From the NCBI GenBank assembly GCA_947247005.1, contig OX365946.1, positions 47,704,734 to 47,768,733 on the forward strand: a stretch of 64,000 nt of DNA, written 5' to 3'. Each line of letters opens with the position of its first letter. Within the stretch, counting starts at the first letter, position 1. The notes beneath the pieces were generated by a model. It did no database searches. It saw only the letters and a program-made list of their open reading frames with translations, and was not told the origin of the DNA. Below are positions 40,096 through 50,974 of this stretch, one piece after another. The position numbers and the translations under genes are program-made. This DNA is from Spisula solida. Taxonomy: Eukaryota > Mollusca > Bivalvia > Venerida > Mactridae.

Positions 40096-40432
40096 AGTTA
40101 CATTATTATATAGTTACACGCAGGAGTTACAGTATTATATAGTTACACGCAGGAGTTACAGTATTATATAGTTACACGCAGGAGTTACATTATTATATAG
40201 TTACACGCAGGAGTTACAGTATTATATAGTTACACGCAGGAGTTACAGTATTATATAGTTACACGCAGGAGTTACAGTATTATATAGTTACACGCAGGAG
40301 TTACATTATTATATAGTTACACGCAGGAGTTACAGTATTATATAGTTACACGCAGGAGTTACAGTATTATATAGTTACACGCAGGAGTTACAGTATTATA
40401 TAGTTACACGCAGGAGTTACAGTATCATACAT
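40096..40432 (+). repeat. 29-bp minisatellite, left part
   Basis: About 12 nearly identical units of 'agttacagtattatatag' plus 'ttacacgcagg'; some units read 'ttacattatta'. Related units occur at 44493-44547, on the far side of the transposon block. Confidence 0.9.
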
Positions 40433-40439
40433 TTACTCG

Positions 40440-41815
40440 GACGGCTGGCAACAACCCGGGTTTTAAGCGTAAAACCCAGCCCAGTGGGAAATACTGGGAA
40501 AACCCGGGGTTTACAGGGCAATACTCCATGGGTAATACTGGGTAACACTGGGCAATTCTGGGTAATATGTTGATACTTGTATAAAATTAACATCTACACT
40601 TAACTTGAAGGTTAATATGACAGGTAATTACCATTGTTTAACGACTCTTTTGTTAAAATTTTAACACCTTCTTTCCAAACCTGACTGTTTGTCACCTACA
40701 GCTGCATCAGTGATGATCATACATGTTAGAATTATCAATTTATTTTACTAATAGGCTACCTGTAGAATTTGTACCTCAAGCAAGGGATTATAATTGCATC
40801 TCATTATTTACCTGTATATCTAGTCAATAACAGGTAATCAATGACAAGAGTGTACAGTTTTATCGAAGTTCTCATTCACATGTATCTGGAACTCGTTCCA
40901 GCATGTATATACGGAATATCACTGCAGTGTGTTGATCCGTTGGGCCGTATTACCTCGAGTTTCTTTTGCAATGCCGTATCTCACGAGACCGCTAGGTCGA
41001 GTGAGATGCGTATGGCGCAAGCAACGAGAGGTAATACGGCTTAACGGATCAACACCACTGCAGTAATATTCCTTTTATTATATACCTTCAAAAGTGAAAA
41101 AAGCGCTTTTACGCGCGAAATGCGTTTGATGTGTATACATTGACGTCATGGACGTCGGCATATTTTCGGCATATAACGCGACGCCCATTCATAAAAAGGC
41201 AATTGTTTACGTCGTGACGTCATTGACGTTGGCATAATTATTATTATGTTCGGGATATAACACGTCAGACATGCATGATACGGATTCGGAAAACCAGACA
41301 TGTATGATACGGAAAATGCAATATGTCGCGTTGTATTCCACTTCGCGTTTTGGTCTGTATTCGTGACAATACATTGCTAGGTATAAAATAAAAAAAAAAT
41401 TTGCACTTGGTCTCTGCTTGTGGAAAAGTAGACATGAAGGCAAATAATTCATGATGGCATTTTAAAAATATGACAAATTGATGTAATCTTGGAATCCAAA
41501 AATGTCTTAAGGTTTTTTTTTGATACTGGATGCTCAGATACACACTCATTCAAACTATAATGGTAAAATGATAAGATTGTCACAAGGTACTGGCTGTATT
41601 AATTGTACTGTTTTATGTATACCATGTATTGTTTGTGCTATGAACGAAATGTAATTTTTTTGTTTTTGATGTGGTAAAATGTACGAAAATTTGAAAACTA
41701 TTTCGTATTGCCCAGTATTGCCCACTCAGCCAATTTCAGGGAGTATTGCCCAGTCCGGGAAAAAACGGGTATCCCGCGTGGGAAAAACCGGACGGTCAAT
41801 ACTTTGCAAACCCTG
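40440..41815. mobile_element. Probable non-autonomous DNA element with CCCGGG/GGGCAATACT ends
   Basis: The left end contains 'acccgggtttt', 'cagtgggaaatactggg' and 'agggcaatactcc'. The right end contains inverted relatives: 'gagtattgccca', 'cccagtattgcccactc' and 'ttcccggactgggca' when reversed. The termini are degenerate and the precise borders are uncertain. A large hairpin lies inside (40917-41067), as does a ~80-bp duplication around 'tgacgtcatggacgtcggca' (41140) and 'tgacgtcattgacgttggca' (41215). No transposase is present. Confidence 0.45.
40917..41067. repeat. 150-bp imperfect palindrome
   Basis: 'actgcagtgtgttgatccgt' on the left pairs with 'acggatcaacaccactgcag' on the right, continuing through 'gccgtattacctc' / 'gaggtaatacggc' and 'gagatgcgtatggcgc'-like inner arms. 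A foldback element or the inverted ends of a nested MITE. Confidence 0.65.
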
Positions 41816-41818
41816 TAC

Positions 41819-41840
41819 GAGTTAGGGGAGACCGGGGCTA
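41819..41840 (-). mobile_element. Terminus of the Tigger element (3' side of its genes)
   Basis: 'agttaggggagaccggggc' matches the separate terminus at 29723 with one difference. It lies about 450 bases beyond the stop codon of the OTU-PHD frame, where the element's end is expected. The matching opposite end is missing because the 5' side is truncated at 44493. Confidence 0.5.
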
Positions 41841-42283
41841 TCTGTTACGATTTCCGTATTTTTGCTAGCCAAACAGTCAAATATCGGTGTATTTACATCT
41901 TTGGTGTATCAACGGGAAGCTCAAACATTTCTTTTTTTAATCAACATTTAAAAGGCAACAAATCTAGTCAATGTTTTTCTAGAATTTAATTTAATTAATC
42001 AATTTATTTTGTAACATTTCACCCCGCATTTGGGGCTGACTGTTACAAGAAGTGGGGTAAAATGTTACACGGAACAAACAATCAGTCATAACAGCAAATG
42101 AACATTATTTTTGGGGGTATAAAATTAAGACAACAGTATTTACTCAACAAGAACGTCTGTCCGACAGATCAGGGATAATCCTTTAAAGACTATTATTTGT
42201 CCGAGGACAGATCTAAGTCACTGACTAACATTTATGCCAACGATAGACTTGTAACGAACTGCACACGTGTGTACATATAATAA
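41841..42283. other. Probable 3' non-coding part of the Tigger element
   Basis: Non-coding. 'atgttacacgg', 'ggggtaaaatgttac' and 'ctgttac' words recur near 41850, 42010, 42045 and 42060, as subterminal repeats. No clear polyadenylation signal could be fixed. Confidence 0.4.
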
Positions 42284-43324
42284 TTATAAATCATCGTCGG
42301 AATCACAGTTGATACATGTGTAGACACCGCTACGTGGAACATCAGCGCACTCTTCATGGGCCCAACCTTTGCACATATAGCACTGAATCCATTTTTCTCT
42401 GGATTTACTATTGCTGTATGTATCAGCGCACACCAAACAATAGAACTCTTCGTCAGACGAATCACTTGCACACTCTTGCTTCCTTTTCTTGGTCGTTTTC
42501 TTCTTCTGTGGTTTGCCTGTTTCTTTTCTGGTATTCTTTACTTTTGATTTGCTTTTTTTCAGCCTCTCTAGAAATTTCATCTCCATGTCCAACTTTTCTG
42601 GTGTGTCGGTAAGTATCGCTGTCTTCCTTTTTTTCGATTTGTTGACATTTTGTTTTCGAGAAGGGGCCTTTGGATACGGCCGAATATGTTCTGATGTGAA
42701 GGGTATTGGTGTGTCTATATTATCATCCTGGTTTGACTCCTCGATTCCATGAGAAACCTGCGTGTTTTGTAACCAGTTGTAGTGAGCCCCAGTATCATTA
42801 CCACATAGAGCTAGGTAAATGTCTCCCCTAAAGTAAACACATATCCTTCCTGGTCCTTGGGCGACCACGTGCACCTTACCGTCACTATATGTATAAATTA
42901 TTGCGGACAACCCAAGTGCGTTGCACAGCGTAGATAATATAATATCTCCTACATTGGTATTGTACTCCTTTTCGTTTATGTATAGCTGGATGTCATGCTC
43001 AATGTCTAGGCTTTCTTGCAGGAACTCACTATAGAATTCCTTGTGGTCATTCATCTCCATCAGCAGCATTTCACAAAGGTCTCCATGTCTGATATCTACA
43101 AGGTTTTCTGCTTTTAGGCTCTCACGAACAGCGCACAACAAGCAGTGTCCATCACCCCTTGCTGCTACTACTTCTCGACCCAAACCTTTAACATGGTCAT
43201 TTATTGCTTTCCATCCTCCCACCCACTTGTCACCTCGGACCTCTCCAACTTCAGCGGCGACTTGCTCTTCTGTTCTACGGAGGGTAAATCTTGTATTCTG
43301 TACGCTGTATACACTTCCTCTTCT
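42284..43324 (-). CDS. OTU-type protease domain plus PHD-like finger, Tigger-associated
   Basis: Open from 43324 to a stop at 42284, about 346 codons. Positions below count from Val at 43222; no ATG precedes the OTU core, so the frame is probably the 3' part of a longer protein. The OTU domain covers about residues 10-155: 'RGDGHCLLCAV' at 22-32 supplies Asp24 and Cys27, and 'GAHYNW' at 145-150 supplies His147. Such proteins cleave ubiquitin chains. A basic linker follows ('HIRPYPKAPSRKQN', then 'TDTPEK'), resembling the C-terminal part of many Tigger transposases. The end is a C4HC3 finger: CLVC, CYMC, H-x2-C, CINC. It overlaps the transposase frame by 124 bases in another phase. Inference: one fused transposase-OTU-PHD protein broken by a frameshift. 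All OTU and finger key residues are kept. Confidence 0.75.
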   Translation of the reverse strand, partial: RRGSVYSVQNTRFTLRRTEEQVAAEVGEVRGDKWVGGWKAINDHVKGLGREVVAARGDGHCLLCAVRESLKAENLVDIRHGDLCEMLLMEMNDHKEFYSEFLQESLDIEHDIQLYINEKEYNTNVGDIILSTLCNALGLSAIIYTYSDGKVHVVAQGPGRICVYFRGDIYLALCGNDTGAHYNWLQNTQVSHGIEESNQDDNIDTPIPFTSEHIRPYPKAPSRKQNVNKSKKRKTAILTDTPEKLDMEMKFLERLKKSKSKVKNTRKETGKPQKKKTTKKRKQECASDSSDEEFYCLVCADTYSNSKSREKWIQCYMCKGWAHEECADVPRSGVYTCINCDSDDDL

Positions 43325-44493
43325 TCATCTACTTGCTCACTGCTGATTGGTCGGTCTGTCACATAACATGCTGCAAAGTCTCTCTCGGTAAATATATCTT
43401 TATCCATCGGGTGCACTCCAGCTACTTTGAAGCCATTCATGATGTTTTCTGGTGACGCAGCCCTAGGCCAACATAACCCAGCAATTCCTGGCAGGTCATA
43501 GATGGACATTGTTTTACCAGGATTGTTTTTCATCCATGAATCTTGGGCACTGGCTACATACTTTTTCAGGGGTCCAAACACGGTCCTGTCGAGCGGTTGG
43601 AGTTTATGCGAGCAGTGGGGTGGAAAGGACAACATTATAACACCATTGCTCTTAGCATAGTCGATCACGTCGATACAGATGTGAGAGTCATGATTGTCGA
43701 GTAATAAGAGTACCTTGTTTTAATGAGTTGGTTTCACATGCTTCACGAAGTGTTGCATGAATAGCAGAAAATTTTCGGACGTCATCCAACCTGAGGGATG
43801 TGCTGCACCGATAGAACCTGTCGGACCGTCCCTCACAAAATAGTTCTGAAACTTAACTCTGGGGAAAATAAACATAGGTGGTATACTGTTCCCTGTTGCA
43901 CTGACAGCACAACACATCGTTACATGGGCCCCTCTTTCCCCGGAAGTCAAGGAACCTACTTACTTTAGGCCTCTAGAAGCGACGATGACTCTTGGCTTTT
44001 GGACAGTCGACAATCCAGTCTCGTCAACGTTCCATATATCATACCCAGTAATAGGCTCTCGTTGTAACACAGATGAGAGCTTACCAAAGAAGTTGGAGAC
44101 GTTGTTTCTGTTAAAACTCGATACCCTTGACAAACTCGTCGCCTCTGGCATTCTGATCGACAGGTCGCCTCGTCGCTTCATAAATGAAGCAAACCAGTCC
44201 GGTCCTGCGCTTTTGTTTCTCTCCCAAGAGTCAGGCATGTTTATATTGTCGGCACTTGTACATTCATAGGCCAACACGCGAACATCCTTAGGGCACAAAC
44301 CAAAGTAAATATTTGCGGCTGTTGTCACGTACTTGGCTAAAGCAGCTTCTTGCTTCTGGTCAAAAATAGCAAGGTGTTCCTTGTAGCCAAATGTTATTCC
44401 GTGTGTCGTTCCTAGTTCTCGGGCTTGTTTTACATAGCGACAAAGAGTCATGTGGTTGATGTTCAACTCTAAGGCTACAGATCGAACAGACCT
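43201..44493 (-). pseudogene. Tigger/pogo-type DDE transposase, truncated and with two stops
   Basis: Transposases of this family cut and paste their own element. The similarity begins inside the N-terminal helix-turn-helix ('SVRSVALELNINH'); the part before it is missing. The DDE_1 core follows: 'NVDETGL' gives the first Asp (near 44024), 'LLLDNHDSH' the second (near 43692), 'HKLQPLD' the third (near 43589), with 35 residues between the last two. Two in-frame TAA codons interrupt it, at about 43957-43959 ('RGLK*VGSLTS') and 43720-43722 ('VKPTH*NKVLL'); both could be single changes of CAA. The frame ends at 43201 within the overlap with the OTU frame. No alternative start restores it, so this copy is dead. 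The 5' break falls exactly where 29-bp minisatellite units begin. Confidence 0.85.
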
Positions 44494-44547
44494 ACATTAT
44501 CATAAAGCTACACGTACGAGTTACATTATCATATAGTTACACGTACG
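44493..44547 (+). repeat. 29-bp minisatellite, right remnant
   Basis: Two diverged units, 'tacattatcataaagctac' plus 'acgtacgag' and 'ttacattatcatatagtt' plus 'acacgtacg'. They match the array at 40096-40432 apart from 'gtac' in place of 'gcag'. Confidence 0.7.
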
Positions 44548-45795
44548 CTGCTTCTGTGTGGCTTTGAATTTTCTGTGCATTACAGTATTCAAATCAAGTT
44601 AATTAAGTCCTCTCGCGGACTCTATCAAGTTCGTTCTAAAGTTTTAGAATAAAATTCGTTACAAGAGTCCTATTGTAGTTGTTTATAATGAATCTGCAAG
44701 CCTTTGTGTTATGTTATAAAATAAAACAAATATTCAGACGCCAGATGTGAAGTTTAGCACCCTACATGTACTTGTTGATATAACAATCCATATTTTGTTT
44801 ATATTCCCACTGACTTAAATTATACAACAGAAGCTGGCGTAGTAAACTGAAAACGAAATAATCATCGTATGTGTTCGTCAATGTACCTTAAAAACGTTTT
44901 TACTGGTTAGAAAAACAAATCTGATAGGGCGGTGGATATGAGCGAATATGTTTTGGTTCCAGGCAAACTGTTCTAAACAATATAATCATGCAGCGAACAT
45001 CTTCATGTGCAATTAAACATCTGAGTTATACGTTAGCACAATGTACACGCCATCCTTGAAAATTCGTGTTTATCTGTAGTCCAATCAGAGTTGTTATTTT
45101 AACTAATCAAAACATCCTTACGGTACAATAACGAAAACACACGAGGACAAATTAGTGACAGGTCAAAAGTGCTCACCTATACGAATGGCATGCATTTGTA
45201 ACACCTTGAAGTGTTCATATGGATCTGACGGAACTGGCTTAGAATTAGAACAAAATCAATATACTTTGAAAACAAGAACAAACTGTCTGAAAACTGCTCT
45301 TTACTATAATGAAAAAAACAAGCCTTTTGAACTTCAGTTCGGTCAACATGACCACTTCCATGAAAATAGGCTCATAAGAAGCGCCTTGAGATTTCAAATA
45401 TACCTGAGTCTTATAAATACTTACGACCTTCTAATTCTAGGCCACCGACGTCATGTAAATCATGAGCTCCTTTGGAGCGTTACATCGATTTTCAGTTTCT
45501 TCAGAGCCATATGAAAACAGTGCAGTTCTCTGCGAACGTATATTAGGGGAAAATCTGTGCTACTCTCACTGTAATCTTCCTAGTTATAGTTGTACTATTA
45601 TTTGATCAAAGAAATACATATATTTGAATTTCTATTGTTTGTACCCGTCTCGCTTTGTGTATAACATTCTGCATCCAATGCTATCTGTACTGATTTTGTG
45701 CGTCATTTTGTGATTGTCCATGACGTATATGTGCATTTAGTTGCCATAGGCGAATTTGTTTGTCAATTTGCAATAAAGTTTATCGGTTGTATCTA
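44548..45795. other. Non-coding stretch
   Basis: No gene or repeat recognised. The 119-codon open frame at 45155-45514 has no recognisable domain. Confidence 0.3.
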
Positions 45796-47610
45796 GTTTA
45801 ATAGACAGTTTATGCAATTTCTTTCCAATCAGAACTGCTTTCTAAATGTGATGATAGTTCAGAGGAATTTTGGAAGTCTATATGTAAAATAGGGGTAGCC
45901 CAGAATAAAAAGAAATCGATACCGATGAAAGTAGTAACTGAAAATGGAACCATATCTAAAAATATTGATATTATACTAAAAAAGTGGAAACAAGAATTCA
46001 GTAGTCTATTTGTTGATCGTACATCAGATAGAACTAATCCCAGCATTCCTAATATACGAGATAATGATTTAAGATACAATTGTGATGTACTAAATACTCA
46101 TATTTCTATACTAAAAGTCAAGAAGGCAGTACTGAAGGCTAAATTAGGTAAAGCGTATGGCATTGATAATATACCAGCTGATATATTAAAGAATGATAGT
46201 TGTATTAGTTTTCTACATATTCTGTATAATGTAATACTATGTTTTGATACGGGCTTAGTGCCTTCAGAATGGGGTAAAATTAGTCCTATACCGAAATCAG
46301 GTTCAGCTGACCCTCGTGATCCTTTGTCTTATAAGGGAATTGCACTCTCATGTTCAATGTACAAACTTTATTTTTCAATTTTAAATGATAGACTGTCCAT
46401 GTGGACAGAACAGCATAATATTATTGTTGATGAACAAAATGGCTTCAGAAAAAACAGAAGTACTATTGATCATTTGTCATATCTTACAAACATTGTTGAA
46501 ACTAGAAAGAAGCTTAAGTCCTCGACATTCTGTGCATTTATAGATTTTAAAAAGGCATATGATTTTATTGACCGTACTATTTCATTGAACAAATTAGTTA
46601 GCTCTAAAGTAGGAGTAGAAGGTAAAATGTTTGTTGCTTTGAAATCCCTGTATAACAATACTTCATCATGTGTTAGAATCAATGGGTATTATACCGATAG
46701 TTTTGATGTACATTGCGGATTGAGACAGGGCTGTTCGCTATCTCCATTACTATTTAATTTGGTTGTTAACGATTTAGCCATTTCAATTAAGGCAGTCGGT
46801 AAAGGGGTATCTATCGAAAATGAAAAAGTATGTATTTTATTATATGCTGATGATAATGTTTTATTAGCAGACAATGAAGACGATTTACGATTTATGTTAA
46901 ATATGTTTAATGACTGGTGTATGTCAAATAGCATGATTGTTAACCCATCTAAGAGTAAAATTGTCCACTTTAGACCACGGTCTGTCAATAGATCTGCTTT
47001 TAGTTTCAAATGTGGTGATCATGATATAGAAACGGTGGACAAGTACACTTATCTTGGGTAATTGTTGGGTGAGCATTTGGAGTATGGCCTTACAGCTAAA
47101 TGTGTTGCTCAAAGTGCCAGTAGAGCATTAGGTCTGCTTATTGCAAAGAGTAAATCAATAGGAGGAATGACATATAAAACATTTAGTAAGCTGTATGAAA
47201 GTACAGTTTGGCCTGTCATATCATAAGGTGCATCTATTTAGGGTAAGAAGTCTTTTTCTTGCATTAATGCTGTTGAGAGTAGAGCTGTGCGTTTCTTTTT
47301 GGCTATTGGTCGATATACACACAACAATGCTCTTTATGGTGACTTTGCTTGGCAGCCGCCATATGTGAAACAGTGGAAATCTGTTGCACAACAGTGGCAT
47401 AGATTCATCAAAACGAGACACGATAGGGTTAACTATAAGATATTCAAATTTTGTAATGCTAAAAGTAATAATCGATGTAATATTTGGCAATTTGAATTTA
47501 GGAATCATATGACCAAGATTGGATTGGCACATTTGGTAAATAACCAGTCTTATCATGTTCAATGCAGCAATTCATCGTCGCCTCCAATGAAGGGGAGGCT
47601 ACTACTGTAA
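45796..47610 (+). pseudogene. LINE A reverse transcriptase, 5'-truncated, with stops
   Basis: Similarity to non-LTR reverse transcriptases begins near 45796 ('FQSELLSKCDDSSEEFW'), well before the first ATG at 45925, so the 5' part and endonuclease are missing. Recognisable RT blocks are 'KAYGIDNIPADIL', 'WGKISPIPKSG', 'EQNGFRKNRSTIDH', 'AFIDFKKAYD', 'GLRQGCSLSPLLFN' and the catalytic 'YADDNVLL'. The frame is stopped by TAA at 47059, TAA at 47224 and TAG at 47239, but the same frame continues with family-like sequence ('ESRAVRFFLAIGRYTHN') to 47610. The 3' end of the same element resumes near 50980. The clade is not assigned. Confidence 0.85.
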
Positions 47611-49517
47611 TGCTTTTTTTTGCCATGGAGCTTCTTTTCTGTTCAGTTAAACATACCGTTACTGCAGTTAGTCGTTAAAAAAGTAGTGCGTCGTTTATTT
47701 AACATTAACATTTTTAATAGATGAAACCATGTCATGATAATTATTCACTAAAACTCATTTTTATAAACATTTTAAAAAGTAATAACGACAACTAGTGTAA
47801 ATCAATAATTACGTATTTATTATCGTAGTAGCGTATTAATTTTCTTACGTTGTGTTTACTTTGAACGTGTTCCATGTTCTATAAATAGCACAACAATTAC
47901 CGTTTGATTTTCACGGCCCATACTTTGAGAATGAAATATTTTCAGCAGCATCGCTGCATTTAGCGTCCCAAATGCATTTGTTTACGATAAATATAACCAA
48001 AGAATACGATAGATGTGTGTATGAACTTTGATATAACGTAGCAGACGAAATTTCATCGTGTATTTTCGAAAAATCGAAAACGAAAGTGACTCCACGTGAA
48101 TGTTTACGCACGCGTTAAACGTTGACATTAAAGTCCGTTCCGTCCGGTCCGGACCCGGATTATGAACAAAAAACGTATTCAGGTGACGGAGGAGTTCAAG
48201 AATGATAGTTTGTGAAATATTTATGTTAAATTAATATGTTTAAATCATAAAACATTAACGTCCGTTCCGTCCGGTCCGGACCCGGATTATGAACAAAAAA
48301 ACGATATACAACCAATTTCTTTTTTTAAAAACGTATTCAGGTGATGGAGGAGTTCAAGAATGATAGTTTGTGAAATATTTATGTTAAATTAATATGTTTA
48401 AATCATAAATGATGAGAGAAATAATGCCAATTATGAATGTAAATGTATCCACCACCGGGCCTGTATACAGTCAGTCAACCAGTTTAAATTAACCCAGCAA
48501 ATTTGTCTTAATCTGAATAATTTCCTTTAGGGTTTAATGTCAATATCAGCACATGTAAAAATTAAGAGTACAATTTCATTCTTATTGTAACAGTTTAAGC
48601 CAGACGGCTTATCATTTTTTGGTAAAAAATGTCATTAAAGTTGACCTGTGGGGAAATTGTACAAACCATAAAAAACTGAATGAATATTTCAAAACATAGC
48701 CTGTTTTAATATTGAAAAAGGTTATTTTAAAATAATAAAGCCTTCTACTTCCATAAGGTTAGTACAATACTCGAGTTGTTCAACCAGTTCAGGTTAACTT
48801 TTTTCAGCATTTATTGCCCCTAAAAGAATAAAACGGCAGCTATCTTGCTAAAACTTAGAGAAATAATTCCTTTGTCTTAAGAGTACCTTAAAACACTTTA
48901 GTTTGTTTTTATAGTTGCATAGTGTAAAATAAAGAAAAACAATCGGAACTGTCGACCAACTGTATAAAAGGATGAACAACACATTCATGAATTACATCTT
49001 ATTACTGATACATGTACACATGAATCAACATCTATTTGATACAATTGCCTATTATGGCATGTTTAATGGCATAATAATACATGTGATTAATTGAAGGCCA
49101 GCGGTGGCATAATTGGTGAAAATTTTGGGATGCTATTGCCTCAAAATCTGTCATTTTTCGGTATCATTTAAGTTCCTCAGGACACATAGAATGCTCCACA
49201 TTGGTCCATTTTTTAAAATAAAATTCTGGGGGAGCATGCCTCAACCCCCCCCTAATTTTTCTTCACCCTGCCCTTTATCACAGCACCCTGGCCTTTTTGT
49301 GGTTCTAGAATAATCACTAATCTTATATGCAGAAAATGAGAAGTTACTTGATGAAAACATACCAACTATTGACTAAGTTATTGTCATTTGAAATAACACA
49401 GATGAATTTTAACAATAGAACAATGTTCGAAACAGATCAAAGCTTGGCATGTACAGCGCAACTGCTATTGGTTTGATTTTCAAGGCTGTAGTGAGGTTCA
49501 ATACAATTGTACATAAA
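47611..49517. other. Sequence interrupting LINE A, left part
   Basis: Non-coding. It holds the tandem duplication listed at 48125-48410. The exact left border of the interruption is uncertain (near 47590-47640). Short frames here have no known domains. Confidence 0.4.
48125..48410 (+). repeat. About 127-bp tandem duplication
   Basis: Units at 48125-48251 and 48252-48410 share 'gtccgttccgtccggtcc', 'ggacccggattatgaac', 'gtattcaggtga.ggagg' and 'taaattaatatgtttaaatc'. The second has about 30 extra bases around 'gatatacaaccaattt'. High similarity suggests a recent event. Confidence 0.85.
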
Positions 49518-49519
49518 TA

Positions 49520-50462
49520 CGAGGGTCAGTCAAGAAAAACTGAGAGTTGGTATTTTAAGCCCTCAACATATGTTTGCAGTTGTACTTTCTATTATTCATC
49601 GTCAACTATTATCCCCTGTGGATCTTCTAATGAATTCCGTCATCAGATATAGGCTTATAAATACAGTTGCCAAGCAACCAAAGAACATTACTAAGGGGTA
49701 TGCGCTCGCACCAGCGATAAGAAGATTGAATATGTTGTAAATTCAATGGTTTAGTTCAACCTTATATACCGTGATTTATTACAACTAACATGTGTATATT
49801 GTAGAATAGTATATCTCAAATAATAATGAGCAATTATTTCAGAATGGTCACTAATGCCGTGTTATTTTGTTGCCTAGCAACAATTTTACCCACATTTTAT
49901 TAATTTTCCCGGCATACGTTCTTTTCGTTGCCATGGTGTTCTAAAACTAATCACTGATTTCACCATTTCTTTTTAATAAGATTGTGAACACATATCAAGG
50001 AGCCCAGTAACCGTAATAGAAATAAAATGTATAACTTTGCTTTCTAAAAAAATATTCGTTCTTTTGGGTGGGGTAAAATTGTGATTTTAATACCATCAAA
50101 TAAAATGACAATTTACATTTTCGTCAAGTATATTTTCTATATGAGTGGAATACAACAACTAGAATTAAGTTTATTTGATAGATTAATGTATTACCAAATA
50201 AATAATATGTTTGAAAATGTCAGACATATCTTTATGTTTCCATAGCAACGCACACTTTAGTTCTATTAACAGCGTGAACGCATGACCTCGAGTTGTCTTC
50301 TTTGGTTGCCTAGCAACAAGAATCCAATTGTCATAGACTATAGTAGTATTCGCCATAACATCAGTGAGATACCATATTTCACGGTAACGTATAGAAAATA
50401 TACGAACTCTTATTTCTCTAAGAATTATTTAGCAACTCTCAGTTTTTCTTGACTGACCCTCG
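49520..50462. mobile_element. 943-bp mariner-like non-autonomous element
   Basis: Perfect 30-bp terminal inverted repeats beginning 'cgagggtcagtcaagaaa' (49520-49549 and 50433-50462), flanked on both sides by TA (49518-49519, 50463-50464), the target of Tc1/mariner elements. A second inner pair of inverted words, 'gttgccaagcaaccaaag' (49669) and 'ctttggttgcctagcaac' (50302), lies farther in. No transposase frame is present. It sits within the interruption of LINE A. Confidence 0.85.
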
Positions 50463-50551
50463 TATATATATTTATTTGGTTAATACCTAAACTTAAGATG
50501 GTCTTGGAATTTTTATAGTATAGTTGGATACAACCAGTAGATGACTCATTT

Positions 50552-50862
50552 ATTTTGAAGTCAGATGTAACATTAAACATTAAAGATTTACTGTTGGTCT
50601 ACAGACATACATGTGTTGTCTACATCTAATGTTATGCATTAAAGAGTATTAACATATTTTGAAGTCAGAAGTAACATTTAACATTAAAGATTTATTGTTG
50701 GTCTACAGACATACATGTGTTGTCTACATCTAATGTTATGCATTAAAGAGTATTAACATATTTTGAAGTCAGAAGTAACATTTAACATTAAAGATTTATT
50801 GTTGGTCTACAGACATACATGTGGTGTCTACGTCTAATGTTATACATTAAAGAGTATTAACA
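50552..50862 (+). repeat. 104-bp tandem repeat, three copies
   Basis: Units start 'ttttgaagtcaga' at 50552, 50657 and 50761 and include 'gttggtctacagacatac' and 'ctaatgttatgcattaaa'. They are nearly identical. Confidence 0.9.
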
Positions 50863-50974
50863 TAATTGTATTGGCAAATACAATTCAAATTCTAGCAGTT
50901 AACATTATTGGAACAATAAATAAAATTATTTTCAGATACATTTGTATAATTACACTATTCAGAGGCGACCTTTG

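Noticed and set aside
40096..40432. Possible CRISPR-like array of 29-bp repeats
   Set aside because: Units are directly adjacent with no unique spacers, and the setting is eukaryotic. It is a minisatellite.
42316..42752. Plus-strand frames opposite the OTU-PHD gene
   Set aside because: They are shadows of the minus-strand coding sequence with its Lys-rich linker.
45155..45514. 119-codon plus-strand open frame upstream of LINE A
   Set aside because: No ATG at its start, no recognisable domain, and no splice or transposon context supports it.
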